A stretch of 35,359 nt of DNA from a virus, in the IMG/VR virus record IMGVR_UViG_3300013233_000302, positions 1-35,359 of that record. One strand, given 5' to 3'. A model generated the notes under the pieces. The model had not been told where the DNA came from. It saw nothing but the letters and a program-made list of their open reading frames with translations, and did no database searches. Shown here piece after piece: positions 7,935 through 17,307 of the stretch; the first letter of the stretch is position 1, and the number at the start of each line of letters is the position of its first letter. The translations under genes were made by a program, and so were the position numbers.

Positions 7935-9770
7935 ATGGCACAAACACAGAATTACTTAATTACAAGTACAGATTCATCCACAACGTTTACGATACCACCA
8001 AAAACTTTCAGTGGGCCAACTGGTGTCCAGAAAAATACTGACTTGACGTTGTACGGAAATGCATCTATTGGGTGGGGTGAATCATTTAATAGCAATTTTT
8101 TCCGCCTACTTGAAAACTTTTCTTGCCAAGAAAAACCAACATCCCCTGGAATCCCACTTGATTTTTCTGATCTTGGTGGTGGGTTGGGTATCAACAATCC
8201 AGTCACAGGACAATTGTGGTTTAACAAAACTGACGGAAAAATGTATATCTATCGTACTACTGGATGGACTACACTAACAACAGGAACAGCCATTGGTGAT
8301 ATAGAAGGATTGGAATTTGCATTGTCTAATGTTGTGGCTAATGATGGTTCAGGTACCATAACCGGCACATTGGACATGAACAATAACAACATCACCAATG
8401 TAAAAGATCCAGTTACTGGTACTGATGCAATGTCACGTGATTTTACTGATGGTAGATACATACAGAGTGATGGCAGTACGACTGGATTGCCTGTTATTGA
8501 ATTTGCAGGTGGTATCACCATCCCACCATCTGGAAAAATATACCTTTCTTCCGATCAGACAGACGCTGGAGCTATATACAAATTCGAACCAGCCACTGAT
8601 GCATCTCATACCCGTATTCAGTTGTCTGACAATTTTAACTCTACTCTTGACATGTTATCTATTGGAACTGATGGTGTATCTGGATGGAACACCACAACTC
8701 TCATAGATGCAGCTGGAAATATAATAACAGCTGGTGATATTGACGGTAAAAACATTGTGGGGTCTAGCTTAACACTAACTTCCGGCACGAAGGGAATAAG
8801 TGCTAATACTATATCAGTGCATACTGTAACAGGTATAATAGACCCCAACGCAGTTATCAATCAAAATTCAGAACAGTTAATGTTAAACGCCGGTGAAACT
8901 GGTGGGGTAATACAGGAACAATCTGGCGAGATTGTTGCAGTAAACGCAGAAGGTGGACTTGTGATTAACTCATCTCCGGACAACTGGACAACTGGGTGGG
9001 CAGGCAGAATAACAACAAAAATAGACTCAACTGGGATAACCACTAGTGATATTGAGGCATCTGGAACATCAACCCTGGGTGAAGTTCTACTAAAAAGCTC
9101 TAACATTACAGGTGCAAAATTATACACAGATGTCAACAATAATTTTAATATTTCGCCATATTCAGGAGCAACTGAATTAACAATAAATCAATTTGGATAC
9201 AACGCCGCAACAAGCTCCTGGTATTTTGATTCCCCATTGTATGTCCCAACACCAACTAATGATTTCCATGCAGCCAACAAAGGATATGTGGATAGTTTAA
9301 CTACTGGTACCATTGTATTTGGAACAAATCTGTTTTTTCCTGGGACGTTTGGGCGTGTAAGTGCTGTATCTACTGCTGGTGATGGGAATTACCAGCAATT
9401 CACTGGACTGTTGGATTATGTAACTCCAATAATCATACCTATTCCTGGCGTTGGGGATGTTGCACTATACGATAGCATTCCAGCAAATGCAGACATGGCG
9501 TTGATACGTACTGTTATTGTGGTAGATGCCCCAAATACAACCATACGCCAATGTGTGGTCAACGTGCACTTCGATGCCAACGATATCACAAATTCAAACA
9601 CAATTGCAGGGACAGCAGGGCCATCAAACTCAACAGATCCAAATACTCCAGTATACGGCATAACCGAAACATGGATGCCAGTCATCAACCAATTAATAAC
9701 CACTCGTCAACTACTAAACTCTGGGGATGTGCAAATTGAAGTCTTTGTTGTCGCATATCACACTCCATAA
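7935..9770 (+). CDS. Tail fibre protein 1
   Basis: 611 residues. The N-terminal adaptor (about residues 15-95) has LTLYGNASIGWGE, NSNFFRLLENF and GQLWFNK, a signature shared with the fibres at 10413 and 13403 and common in T4-like marine phages. The middle is rich in G, T, N and S with repeated beta-strand-like segments, including LDMNNNNITNV-DP and AANKGYVD, typical of trimeric fibre shafts. The C-terminus is a separate beta-rich domain (from about 470) that probably binds receptor. No S74 chaperone is present. It leads an operon with a late promoter and is followed by a fibre-associated protein, which suggests the pair act together in host recognition. Confidence 0.85.
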   Translation: MAQTQNYLITSTDSSTTFTIPPKTFSGPTGVQKNTDLTLYGNASIGWGESFNSNFFRLLENFSCQEKPTSPGIPLDFSDLGGGLGINNPVTGQLWFNKTDGKMYIYRTTGWTTLTTGTAIGDIEGLEFALSNVVANDGSGTITGTLDMNNNNITNVKDPVTGTDAMSRDFTDGRYIQSDGSTTGLPVIEFAGGITIPPSGKIYLSSDQTDAGAIYKFEPATDASHTRIQLSDNFNSTLDMLSIGTDGVSGWNTTTLIDAAGNIITAGDIDGKNIVGSSLTLTSGTKGISANTISVHTVTGIIDPNAVINQNSEQLMLNAGETGGVIQEQSGEIVAVNAEGGLVINSSPDNWTTGWAGRITTKIDSTGITTSDIEASGTSTLGEVLLKSSNITGAKLYTDVNNNFNISPYSGATELTINQFGYNAATSSWYFDSPLYVPTPTNDFHAANKGYVDSLTTGTIVFGTNLFFPGTFGRVSAVSTAGDGNYQQFTGLLDYVTPIIIPIPGVGDVALYDSIPANADMALIRTVIVVDAPNTTIRQCVVNVHFDANDITNSNTIAGTAGPSNSTDPNTPVYGITETWMPVINQLITTRQLLNSGDVQIEVFVVAYHTP

Positions 9771-9791
9771 CCAGTACAGGAAAAATAAACA

Positions 9792-10370
9792 ATGTATACA
9801 TACTTTTATGATAGAATAACATTTAGATTGGTAGCTTCCATTATGGGCAGTGGAACTGCAACGGATGGAACAAATCAATACGATGCAACAAACACCCCAC
9901 TACCTAGTGATGATATATTCAACCCTGATACTCAATATGTGACATATGATGCATCAACTGAAAATTGGATTATAAATGAACGAACTGATTTATTATCCAA
10001 TGCACGTTCTGCAGCAAATTCCGAAATTGATAACGCGTCTGAACTTAAAAGACTTTCGTTTTTGACTCCAGGAGTTGGACAATCACTAATATACCAGAAG
10101 AAGGAGAAGGAGGCAGCTGATTATGTAGCAGCTGGATATCCAATCGATTTATCTAGTTACCCATTTATACAAGCAGAATCAAATGCCACTGGCAATTCAC
10201 CAACCGTATGTGCTGATAATATAGTAGCAATGTCAGCACAATGGATATTAGCAGGAGCATCAATTGAAGAAATTAGATTAACAGGGAAGAAGGCTGTTTC
10301 TGATGCTTCGGATGTTAGTGCAATTGAAGCAGCTGTACAGGTAGCAACATCAACACTTAAATTAGTGTAG
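9792..10370 (+). CDS. Fibre-associated protein (tail fibre assembly/DUF4376-like), copy A
   Basis: 192 residues. The C-terminal half has GVGQSLIYQKKEKEAADYV, then AGYPIDLSSYPFIQAE and IEEIRLTGKKAV. This arrangement (xGxxMIYxxKxxEAxxY, YPxIQAEA, IRLxGKKA) is nearly repeated in the gene at 16081, so they are paralogues. The pattern is typical of the small proteins following fibre genes in many phages, often annotated as DUF4376 or tail fibre assembly proteins. The N-terminus (YFYDRITFRLVASIMG) differs from copy B. It lies 21 bases after fibre 1 and probably helps fold or cap it, though it might be a structural tip. Confidence 0.6.
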   Translation: MYTYFYDRITFRLVASIMGSGTATDGTNQYDATNTPLPSDDIFNPDTQYVTYDASTENWIINERTDLLSNARSAANSEIDNASELKRLSFLTPGVGQSLIYQKKEKEAADYVAAGYPIDLSSYPFIQAESNATGNSPTVCADNIVAMSAQWILAGASIEEIRLTGKKAVSDASDVSAIEAAVQVATSTLKLV

Positions 10371-10378
10371 CATAAATA
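10371..10378 (+). promoter_or_regulatory. Late promoter octamer (CATAAATA) before fibre 2
   Basis: CATAAATA begins directly after the stop of the preceding gene and ends 34 bases before ATG 10413. A ribosome site AAGGAG lies between them. Confidence 0.75.
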
Positions 10379-10412
10379 ACACAAAGAATTAGCAATAAGG
10401 AGATATTACCAC

Positions 10413-12797
10413 ATGAGTGGCGCATACCTAATCGAAAATACATCTGGTGGATTAAGTTTCACTATAAATCCAGGAAGAATTGATGGCCCACGTAGCACAA
10501 CCTCAAGAAATTCAGATCTTAGTTTGTATGGTGATGGCACTACTCAGTGGGGAGCAGGGATACAAACAAACATCTTCCGACTAGCAGAAAACTTTGCATG
10601 TTTTTCAAAAGTGGATGGTGACCATCTTCCTGTTTATTTGGGTGGAACAACAGGCACAGTTCCGAATACTGATTATTTGGTGTCTGTTAATGGATCTGCT
10701 CCAAAAGATGAAGTAGATCTTGGAGTTGGTAGAGGCATCTCATTGCCATTAGTGGGACAATCTTGGTACAACACTGATAGTAATATCTTTCTCATATGGA
10801 CAGGATCACAGTGGAAGATTGTAGGTGGAGCAACATTTGATGGAACAATCACTGTTTCCACCACCGAACCCAGAATCGAACTTGTCGATCCATCTGAAGC
10901 TGTAAATGAAAAATGGTGGGATGTTGTAGCTTCTGGTAGCAATTTCAACATTCAATCATATGATGATGCCCATGTTGCGTTTGATGTCGCAATATCAATA
11001 CCAAGAACTGGTATTGTAGCGGGGGTTCCACGAATAACAGATGGTTCTGGAAATTTAAATGATATATTGCATATTGGTGGCGGACAGACAATAAACGATC
11101 TCACTGTCAGTCCCAACAGCTTAACAGTTATTCGTGATATCATAAAAAATCCAGAAGATTTTAGAGTGGCTGTCGTCAATTGGGATAACATGACATCTCC
11201 TGGTTATTATATGATGGATGGGGGAAATGACATAAACCAACCTGTTGGTGGAGTTTGGAGTTGGCACCTGCAAGTATTTTCAGCGAACAACCAAGTTAAC
11301 CACGTTGTGCAAATTGCATATAAACATGAAAATACATTCCATCGTCAACACATGAGGCACTATGCTGTCGCTACTGGATGGACAGCTTGGGCAGAAACCA
11401 TGCACACTGAAGGTGGACAAATAATATCCGGCAACTTCCAAGCAGATGATGTTATTATCACTAACGGTGGTACAGTATCAACAACTGGAATTACATTAAA
11501 TGAGGGCAATGGCAATGCAGGAGTAGGTCCAGATATTTCAATGACAGCTTCTGGTTTGATTACTGCCGGTGATAATATGTATATGTTGATAGACAGTACA
11601 AACATATCAACAGTTAGACAATTCATATGGGGCCACAACAACAACAAAGTAGATGGGAATACTAACTATTTGATGCAACTAGGACAAGATGCCAGACTGG
11701 ATATATATGGTTCGGCTCGTATTGGCTCAGACACAATAGGAAGCGCATCCTCCCTTCTTGAGTTTAGAGATCGTTCTGGTGGAGCCTGGCGCTCGATCAC
11801 ATGGGATGATGCTGATAGTGACTTCAAAATAGAAGACAATACTGGTGCATTATACAGTATCATACATTCAGGTGGCAACCAAATAATAGATGGGTTATTA
11901 ACATTATCTGATAATACCGCAACTAACGGCTGTACTATGATACAATCCAAATACACTGCCGGCAATAATGACTTTTTGAACATTATTGGGTCTCAATACT
12001 CAACTGCATCCACTGTAATTAGTTATGCTGTCCGTCCAAAACAAAATTCCGCTGGATATATATCATCTGCAGATAATGTTCCATTATCCAGAGCAGTGAT
12101 TGAAATTGGAGGCGGAACTGGCACTACTGCAATGAAAGTATTGGCAGCCAACTCAAGTACAGTTACTGTAGGTTCTGATGTCAACATGACTACAGTATTG
12201 ACGGTTGATGCTGATGGAAGTGTGAACACCATTAAAGGTGATTTATTACACACTAACGGAAACCAAACAATAACAAACAACTTGAATATTAACGGCACAT
12301 TAGGGGTTGGATCTGTTGAATTGAACCGTGGAAATGGGTCTGTTAGCAATGCTTCAGACATATACATGAACAGTCAAGGACTGATAGCAACTGACAATGG
12401 AATGCATTTTAATATAATAACATCTGGATCGTTTGATTGGCGAGTTGGCAATGAGACATCATCAGCACCTGTAGTTATGACGTTGACAGACACAGGCGCA
12501 TTAACAACAGTTGGTGATATCACTGCATTCTCTGACATAACATTAAAAACAAATATCAATCCAATCGAAAATGCACTAAGCAAATTATCACAGATACGTG
12601 GTGTTACTTTTGATAGAACTGACATAGATATGGATAGACAAGCCGGTGTAATTGCACAGGAAGTTGAGAAAGTATTACCAGAAGTAGTCCGCACTAATGG
12701 TGATGGTATAAAGTCAGTTGCGTATGGCAATCTTGTTAGCCTACTAATAGAAGCTGTTAAAGAATTGAAAGCTGAAGTGGATGAGTTGAAAAAATAA
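10413..12797 (+). CDS. Tail fibre protein 2 with C-terminal S74 intramolecular chaperone
   Basis: 794 residues. The N-terminal adaptor (LSLYGDGTTQWGAG, NIFRLAENFACF, GQSWYNT) matches fibres 1 and 3. A shaft of repeated short beta segments follows (several copies of the type HSGGNQIIDGLLTL). From about residue 707, SDITLKTNI, DRQAGVIAQEVEKVLPE, VAYGNLVSLLIEAVKELK is the peptidase S74 domain, which trimerises the fibre and then cuts itself off; the serine at about 707 is the expected cleavage residue. This family includes the endosialidase and T5 L-shaped fibre chaperones. Its stop overlaps the next ATG. The mature product is probably a trimeric late fibre or spike. Confidence 0.92.
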   Translation: MSGAYLIENTSGGLSFTINPGRIDGPRSTTSRNSDLSLYGDGTTQWGAGIQTNIFRLAENFACFSKVDGDHLPVYLGGTTGTVPNTDYLVSVNGSAPKDEVDLGVGRGISLPLVGQSWYNTDSNIFLIWTGSQWKIVGGATFDGTITVSTTEPRIELVDPSEAVNEKWWDVVASGSNFNIQSYDDAHVAFDVAISIPRTGIVAGVPRITDGSGNLNDILHIGGGQTINDLTVSPNSLTVIRDIIKNPEDFRVAVVNWDNMTSPGYYMMDGGNDINQPVGGVWSWHLQVFSANNQVNHVVQIAYKHENTFHRQHMRHYAVATGWTAWAETMHTEGGQIISGNFQADDVIITNGGTVSTTGITLNEGNGNAGVGPDISMTASGLITAGDNMYMLIDSTNISTVRQFIWGHNNNKVDGNTNYLMQLGQDARLDIYGSARIGSDTIGSASSLLEFRDRSGGAWRSITWDDADSDFKIEDNTGALYSIIHSGGNQIIDGLLTLSDNTATNGCTMIQSKYTAGNNDFLNIIGSQYSTASTVISYAVRPKQNSAGYISSADNVPLSRAVIEIGGGTGTTAMKVLAANSSTVTVGSDVNMTTVLTVDADGSVNTIKGDLLHTNGNQTITNNLNINGTLGVGSVELNRGNGSVSNASDIYMNSQGLIATDNGMHFNIITSGSFDWRVGNETSSAPVVMTLTDTGALTTVGDITAFSDITLKTNINPIENALSKLSQIRGVTFDRTDIDMDRQAGVIAQEVEKVLPEVVRTNGDGIKSVAYGNLVSLLIEAVKELKAEVDELKK

Positions 12798-13321
12798 TGG
12801 CACTGCAAAACACAGGTCCTATTAGTTGTAGTGATATTCAAGCTGAATATGGTGGAACTTCCCCAATATCATTAAGTGAATATTACAATAGAGCAAACGC
12901 TCCAGTATCATCTGGTCCGATATCAATGGGTCTTCATTTTTACGGAACAGGTATCACATTCGACCTAGCATTAACTGTATATACCCCATGGGTGAATGAT
13001 AATACATATTTTGAGGTAACAGCCCACCTCACTCTAGATCCAACAAGCATACAACCAAACACTATAAATGGTTTTCAGTTTAATTTTATACAATATCGTG
13101 ATTTTAACCAAGGAAGTGGCATTCTAATCACGATTGAGATTATTGGGGTGGCACCACAAAATTTATTTGAGTATGCATACCACTCATCTCTGGGATATCT
13201 ATATACTAACAATTTATATAGTTACAGCACCTCAACGGGCAACACCATATATCAGTGGCGTCAAGCCGCCAGTGTTGCAGATTGGAGAACAGGAACTCCA
13301 ACAACAATCACCATAGAATAG
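12797..13321 (+). CDS. Small tail/virion protein with GPIS-type repeat
   Basis: 174 residues. It begins MALQNTGPISCSDIQAEYGG then SPISLSEYYNRAN and SSGPISMGLHFYGTG, a repeated short motif (GPIS-x-[SG] then an aromatic) found at the start of many small proteins in marine phage tail regions. The rest is beta-rich and threonine/asparagine-rich without cysteines. It starts in a TAATG overlap with fibre 2, so it is probably a partner or tip protein of that fibre. The exact place in the virion is unknown. Confidence 0.65.
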   Translation: MALQNTGPISCSDIQAEYGGTSPISLSEYYNRANAPVSSGPISMGLHFYGTGITFDLALTVYTPWVNDNTYFEVTAHLTLDPTSIQPNTINGFQFNFIQYRDFNQGSGILITIEIIGVAPQNLFEYAYHSSLGYLYTNNLYSYSTSTGNTIYQWRQAASVADWRTGTPTTITIE

Positions 13322-13360
13322 TGCAATCTATCATCATTAATATTATTCTGTATACGTTTG

Positions 13361-13368
13361 CATAAATA
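13361..13368 (+). promoter_or_regulatory. Late promoter octamer (CATAAATA) before fibre 3
   Basis: CATAAATA ends 34 bases before ATG 13403, in an 81-base non-coding gap. Confidence 0.75.
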
Positions 13369-13402
13369 TTAGTAAAATAGTTATAATGCACGCGAGAATA
13401 AT

Positions 13403-15451
13403 ATGACCCAAAAATATATCATTAACTTCACTGATCCTTTTAAACCTGCATTTAGTGTACGAGAGTACACAACTGACGGCCCATTGTTTCCTATATCCAC
13501 CACTTTGACTGATACTGCAGTATCTGCATTCACTTCATTTATTACATACGGAAAAGGACATCCAGAGTATGGGGAACGACTACAAGAAAACACAATACAT
13601 TTACTGGAAAATTTCTCAGGTGATATTGAACCACAATATCCAATTGTTGGCCAAGTGTGGCATTCGTATTTCTCTCATATAAAAACCGATGATAATAATT
13701 GGTATAAGTGGGATATTAGCACCAATACGTGGAATATTATTACTATTAATACATCTCAACCAGCAACAACTCACGGGGTGTATTGGCTAGATTCTGCGGT
13801 TCCAGGTAATGCTATACTGAAACAAGGGGTAGATACTTCCGATCATCCGTTATCTCCCACATTCATCACTCATGAATATATTGACTTAACTGCATCTAGT
13901 GGTAGAACCCAAGTAATAACAAACCCAAACACTGAAGGTTTTGAGCCGATACACACAATGAGAGTGTGGAATGGAAATAATTGGGAAAGTTCAAATGCGG
14001 TTCACGTATCACCATCAGAACCATTACTGGAAACAGGAACGCTGTGGTATGATAGTGCAAATAGCAAATTATATATTCGCGACAGTAATACCACATGGGC
14101 AGATGTTACTGGAGGGTTGTTAGGGCAATCTGGTGGACAACTGTCTGGTGATCTGGATATGAATGGATACAAAATCATAAATGTCCCAGATCCAATAAAC
14201 AACCAAGACGCAGCCACACTAAAGTGGACCACTGATTGGACCACTGCACAATTCAGCACCCAATCACACACCCATTCCCTGCTTAATTTGAGTGATGTTA
14301 ATACCACACCACCAACAAACCAACAGTTTCTACAGTATAACACATCAATCAATCAGTGGGTTTCATCAGGGTTGACAGTTGTTGATTTGGGTGATATTTC
14401 AGTTTCTGCCAGTGAAATCAACTTCTTGGCTGGCACTACTGCTGTTATACAAACACAGATAGATTCAAAGCTAAATCTGTCTGGTGGAGTATTATCCGGA
14501 ACACTAGATATGAATATGAACCGAATAGCTAGTGTTTTATCCCCTGTGTTTCCAGATGATGCTGCAACACTACAGTACGTTCAAGATCAAATAACTGCAG
14601 CCTCAGGTGATAATTTCGTTAATGGAGCATCATTGGACACTAATATTGGAACTGCTACTGAGGGCGATCTTACAATATCATTCAACAATGCAGCTGATAT
14701 TATTGTCCCAGGGTTTGCTGTTCTTGGGTCATCAACTGGAAATGGAGATCCGAATGATTTTACTCCAGATTCATCATCTATATTAGAAGAATGGCAGGTA
14801 GTTGATTTATCGGAATCAGTACGTGCACTAGAGGGTATAATAAAACTCCGCACATCAAACAACAGATCTGTAGTTGTATTAGGATCAAATGCCACAGTAG
14901 TTGCATGTCCAAATTACATTGTTGGGTCAGAAGGTCTATGTGTTCACGTGAACGGCATTAAATACTTAGCAAATACAAGAGGTAGATCAGCTGTTGTTCG
15001 TAGTGTGGCACCCCCACTCAATTTGGATACACCAACGTTACTGACCCCTGGTGTTGCTTACACATTTGACATAAATGTCAACGGAATTGGAAATACCATA
15101 GTATCTGTCAACGGAACAAATGCAACAACGTATGGGGATTTGATAACAGACATAAATTTTCAATTGGCAACGAATAATACTAATGCGACCGCCATATTCA
15201 TTCCTGGTGGCGATCTTATATTCTTTTCTGATTCTGATGGAGTGGGGTCTTCAGTTGTTATTACAAATACAGGCACAAACCAACTATTTGTTGCATTAAG
15301 TTCGACGATATTGGCTGGTGACGCTAGCCTTGACTTAGGATACTCCGAAGTTGATGGATATGGTAGTATCCAGAACTCCATAACATTTAACACTGCTCAA
15401 CCAACTGGCACTACAATTGAATTTGTAGTGTTTGGTGGACTGAAACTTTAA
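13403..15451 (+). CDS. Tail fibre protein 3
   Basis: 682 residues. A variant of the shared adaptor lies at about 45-90 (TYGKGHPEYGERLQE, NTIHLLENFSG, VGQVWHS). Two further segments resemble phage baseplate or fibre modules: LWYDSANSKLYIRD, and twice LSGDLDMNGYKI or LSGTLDMNMNRI followed by DDAATLQYVQ, which are shaft repeats that also occur in fibre 1. The C-terminal domain (from about residue 470) is beta-rich and lacks an S74 chaperone. It is followed by a C1q-like protein and by fibre-associated copy B, making a second fibre module parallel to that of fibre 1. Confidence 0.85.
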   Translation: MTQKYIINFTDPFKPAFSVREYTTDGPLFPISTTLTDTAVSAFTSFITYGKGHPEYGERLQENTIHLLENFSGDIEPQYPIVGQVWHSYFSHIKTDDNNWYKWDISTNTWNIITINTSQPATTHGVYWLDSAVPGNAILKQGVDTSDHPLSPTFITHEYIDLTASSGRTQVITNPNTEGFEPIHTMRVWNGNNWESSNAVHVSPSEPLLETGTLWYDSANSKLYIRDSNTTWADVTGGLLGQSGGQLSGDLDMNGYKIINVPDPINNQDAATLKWTTDWTTAQFSTQSHTHSLLNLSDVNTTPPTNQQFLQYNTSINQWVSSGLTVVDLGDISVSASEINFLAGTTAVIQTQIDSKLNLSGGVLSGTLDMNMNRIASVLSPVFPDDAATLQYVQDQITAASGDNFVNGASLDTNIGTATEGDLTISFNNAADIIVPGFAVLGSSTGNGDPNDFTPDSSSILEEWQVVDLSESVRALEGIIKLRTSNNRSVVVLGSNATVVACPNYIVGSEGLCVHVNGIKYLANTRGRSAVVRSVAPPLNLDTPTLLTPGVAYTFDINVNGIGNTIVSVNGTNATTYGDLITDINFQLATNNTNATAIFIPGGDLIFFSDSDGVGSSVVITNTGTNQLFVALSSTILAGDASLDLGYSEVDGYGSIQNSITFNTAQPTGTTIEFVVFGGLKL

Positions 15452-15463
15452 AGGAACATTCAA

Positions 15464-16078
15464 ATGGCTCAACCAACAGTAGAACAATTTCAAATAGGAA
15501 CGATTGATGCGGATAGTGTCAATGGTGCTACAGTAGGGAGTGGTGCGAATCAGATAGTGCAACTTGACGGTTCTGGTAATTTGCCTGCTCTTGATGCTTC
15601 ACAGCTTGTCAATCTACCAACATCCGCGTATGGTGTTACCGTATCAAATGACGTAGATCCCACTGTAGTTCCTGCTAACACTACCACCATCATTAATTTA
15701 AGCACAATCCGTGATGATATGGGTGGTGCAGGAGCAGATTATGATAGTGTGACCAATCTATTCACACCAACGAAAGCTGGGTGGTATGCAGTCGGGGTGT
15801 CCGTCTTGTTTTCCCCGGATGCGGTTCTTTCTGGTGTATTTTCCGTAAGCATGGGGACTATTGGAGGAATGCCAACTGCAAAGGATTGGATAGTTCCTGT
15901 TACTTCTGGGGGACTTGGTTCTGTCCTGGTTCAGGCAAATGGAGTGAAATATTGTGACGGAGCAACAACAACGATAGGTGGGTATGCTTATAGTACCAAT
16001 TCATCCACAATTCCTGTTCCTATATTAGCAGGTCTTAATACGAATACATACATATACGCATATTTCATTGGAGAATAA
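15464..16078 (+). CDS. C1q/TNF-like jelly-roll tail protein
   Basis: 204 residues. The N-terminal third has NQIVQLDGSGNLPALDASQL, a motif common in fibre shafts. From about residue 70 the chain reads like a C1q-type jelly roll: VVPANTTTIINL, then NLFTPTKAGWYAVGVSVLF (the usual FT-x-P-x-x-G-x-Y core strand), and a closing NTYIYAYFIGE. Such domains form trimers and often bind receptors at fibre tips. The gene has an AAGGA ribosome site and follows fibre 3 by 12 bases. It is probably an additional receptor-binding or capping protein of that fibre. Confidence 0.7.
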   Translation: MAQPTVEQFQIGTIDADSVNGATVGSGANQIVQLDGSGNLPALDASQLVNLPTSAYGVTVSNDVDPTVVPANTTTIINLSTIRDDMGGAGADYDSVTNLFTPTKAGWYAVGVSVLFSPDAVLSGVFSVSMGTIGGMPTAKDWIVPVTSGGLGSVLVQANGVKYCDGATTTIGGYAYSTNSSTIPVPILAGLNTNTYIYAYFIGE

Positions 16079-16080
16079 CA

Positions 16081-16635
16081 ATGCCGTCAATTAACATCAT
16101 CGCCCAAAATTATGATATTCCTGCATTGCTTGCTTCTGCTGGACAACCAGATAACACACAAGCAGTATATAACAGCAAACTCAACATATTAGCAGTACAG
16201 GGAGTAACACAATCTGCATTAGATGCTGCGTTTGTCGCTGCGACTCCGTTGGATATGTTATCAATATCAAAAACCAACAACAAAACTAAAATTGATTCAA
16301 CTGCAGAACAGGCTAGACGTAGATACATTACTGTTGGTGATGGACAATCAATGATATATCAAGAAAAAAGCGAAGAAGCAACAGATTATATCGCAGCAGG
16401 ATATCCTGTTGATCTGACTCCATATCCACTAATACAAGCCGAAGCCACCGCAATGGGGATTAGTTCTACAATAGCGGCCGACACTATCATATCACAGAAA
16501 TCAATGTGGGTTGGTATAGGATCAACAATCGAATTAATCCGACTTACTGGGAAAAAAGCGATAACAGACGCTACAACTCAATTAGAGATTGATTCTGCAG
16601 TGACAACAGCTATTGATTCGTTATTGTTGGTATAA
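16081..16635 (+). CDS. Fibre-associated protein (tail fibre assembly/DUF4376-like), copy B
   Basis: 184 residues, paralogue of the protein at 9792. Shared segments are RRYITVGDGQSMIYQEK, EEATDYIAAGYPVDLTPYPL, IQAEATAMG, and IELIRLTGKKAI in the same order and spacing. The N-terminus (IIAQNYDIPALLASAGQP) is different, so a common C-terminal core has been joined to different N-termini, one per fibre module. It starts 2 bases after the C1q-like gene and ends the adhesion cassette. Confidence 0.6.
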   Translation: MPSINIIAQNYDIPALLASAGQPDNTQAVYNSKLNILAVQGVTQSALDAAFVAATPLDMLSISKTNNKTKIDSTAEQARRRYITVGDGQSMIYQEKSEEATDYIAAGYPVDLTPYPLIQAEATAMGISSTIAADTIISQKSMWVGIGSTIELIRLTGKKAITDATTQLEIDSAVTTAIDSLLLV

Positions 16636-16649
16636 TAGCAATAGAGTAG

Positions 16650-16678
16650 TTGATTCTGTCTCCAATATGTGGTATATT
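16650..16678 (+). promoter_or_regulatory. Sigma70 promoter before the DnaE-like C-terminal fragment
   Basis: TTGATT (16650-16655), 17-base spacer, TATATT (16673-16678). The predicted start is near 16685, giving a leader of about 26 bases without a Shine-Dalgarno sequence. It gives the second polymerase fragment its own early expression, separate from the late adhesion genes. Confidence 0.6.
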
Positions 16679-16710
16679 ATTATCAATAATTACCTTATGT
16701 TTCAAAAATA

Positions 16711-17301
16711 ATGGATGTAGATATAGATTTCCCAACAACGTTTTCACCTCTTGATATATTTGACACTGCGGTACGCGCGTCTCGAGTTCAAGATGGGGTA
16801 TTAAAAAAACACAATGCTGGAATATATTTCCAAGAAATACCAACGGACGTATTAACTGGATTGGCAGCAATACCGTACAAAGATGCAGAAGAATTAGGAT
16901 ATTTTAAAATAGATTTTTTGCATCTGTCAATATTGGATAATTTCAAATCAAAAGATGAAATTCGAATATTGCTCCGCAAGGAACCTGATTGGAATTTGTT
17001 GCAAAGCCCTGAAGTGGTAATAAAGTTATTTCAACTTCATAATCATTTTGATTTGGTATCCAGAGTTCGCCCAGTGTGTGTTAATGATTTGGCAGATTGT
17101 ATTGCATTAATTAGACCTTCCAAGCGTGCGTTAATCCCCAAGTATTTAGAGGAAAGAACCAGAAATAACTTAACACAAATTAGAAAGATATTATACGCAA
17201 AACCAGTAAATGGAGGACCGTATTACAAAAAGCCACATTCAATAGGATATGCTCTGACTATAGTTTTGCAATTGCATTTGATAAAGGCTGGCATTTTATA
17301 A
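16711..17301 (+). CDS. DnaE-like polymerase, C-terminal fragment (catalytic aspartates and fingers)
   Basis: 196 residues, starting at the catalytic motif: MDVDIDFP aligns with the PDFDVDF motif of Pol III alpha. KKHNAGIYFQEIP (32-44) matches KHAGGVVIAP; YFKIDFLHLSILD (64-76) matches VKFDFLGLRTL with the third catalytic aspartate at D68. VIKLFQLHNHFDLVSRVRP (103-121) and IALIRPSKR (131-139) match the fingers (VFQLES, LxP, IALxRPG), and KKPHSIGYALT (173-183) matches NKSHSAAYAL. The thumb is almost absent: about 60 residues separate the aspartate motifs instead of about 150 in E. coli. The GRGS segment is in the gene at 3177. Seven in-frame codons before the ATG (after a TAA at 16687) read LPYVSKI, which could be a remnant of a longer ancestor. 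It has no Shine-Dalgarno. Confidence 0.75.
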   Translation: MDVDIDFPTTFSPLDIFDTAVRASRVQDGVLKKHNAGIYFQEIPTDVLTGLAAIPYKDAEELGYFKIDFLHLSILDNFKSKDEIRILLRKEPDWNLLQSPEVVIKLFQLHNHFDLVSRVRPVCVNDLADCIALIRPSKRALIPKYLEERTRNNLTQIRKILYAKPVNGGPYYKKPHSIGYALTIVLQLHLIKAGIL

Positions 17302-17307
17302 CAGGCA

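Noticed and set aside
16697-16711. A four-codon leader (MFQK) ending in a TAATG overlap with the DnaE-like C-terminal fragment.
   Set aside because: It has no ribosome site and such overlaps arise by chance in AT-rich leaders; noted only as a possible re-initiation start.
3177-17301. A split intein joining the two DnaE-like pieces, as in cyanobacterial DnaE.
   Set aside because: The first piece ends directly at EFLR and the second begins at the catalytic motif, so no intein-length sequence is attached to either.
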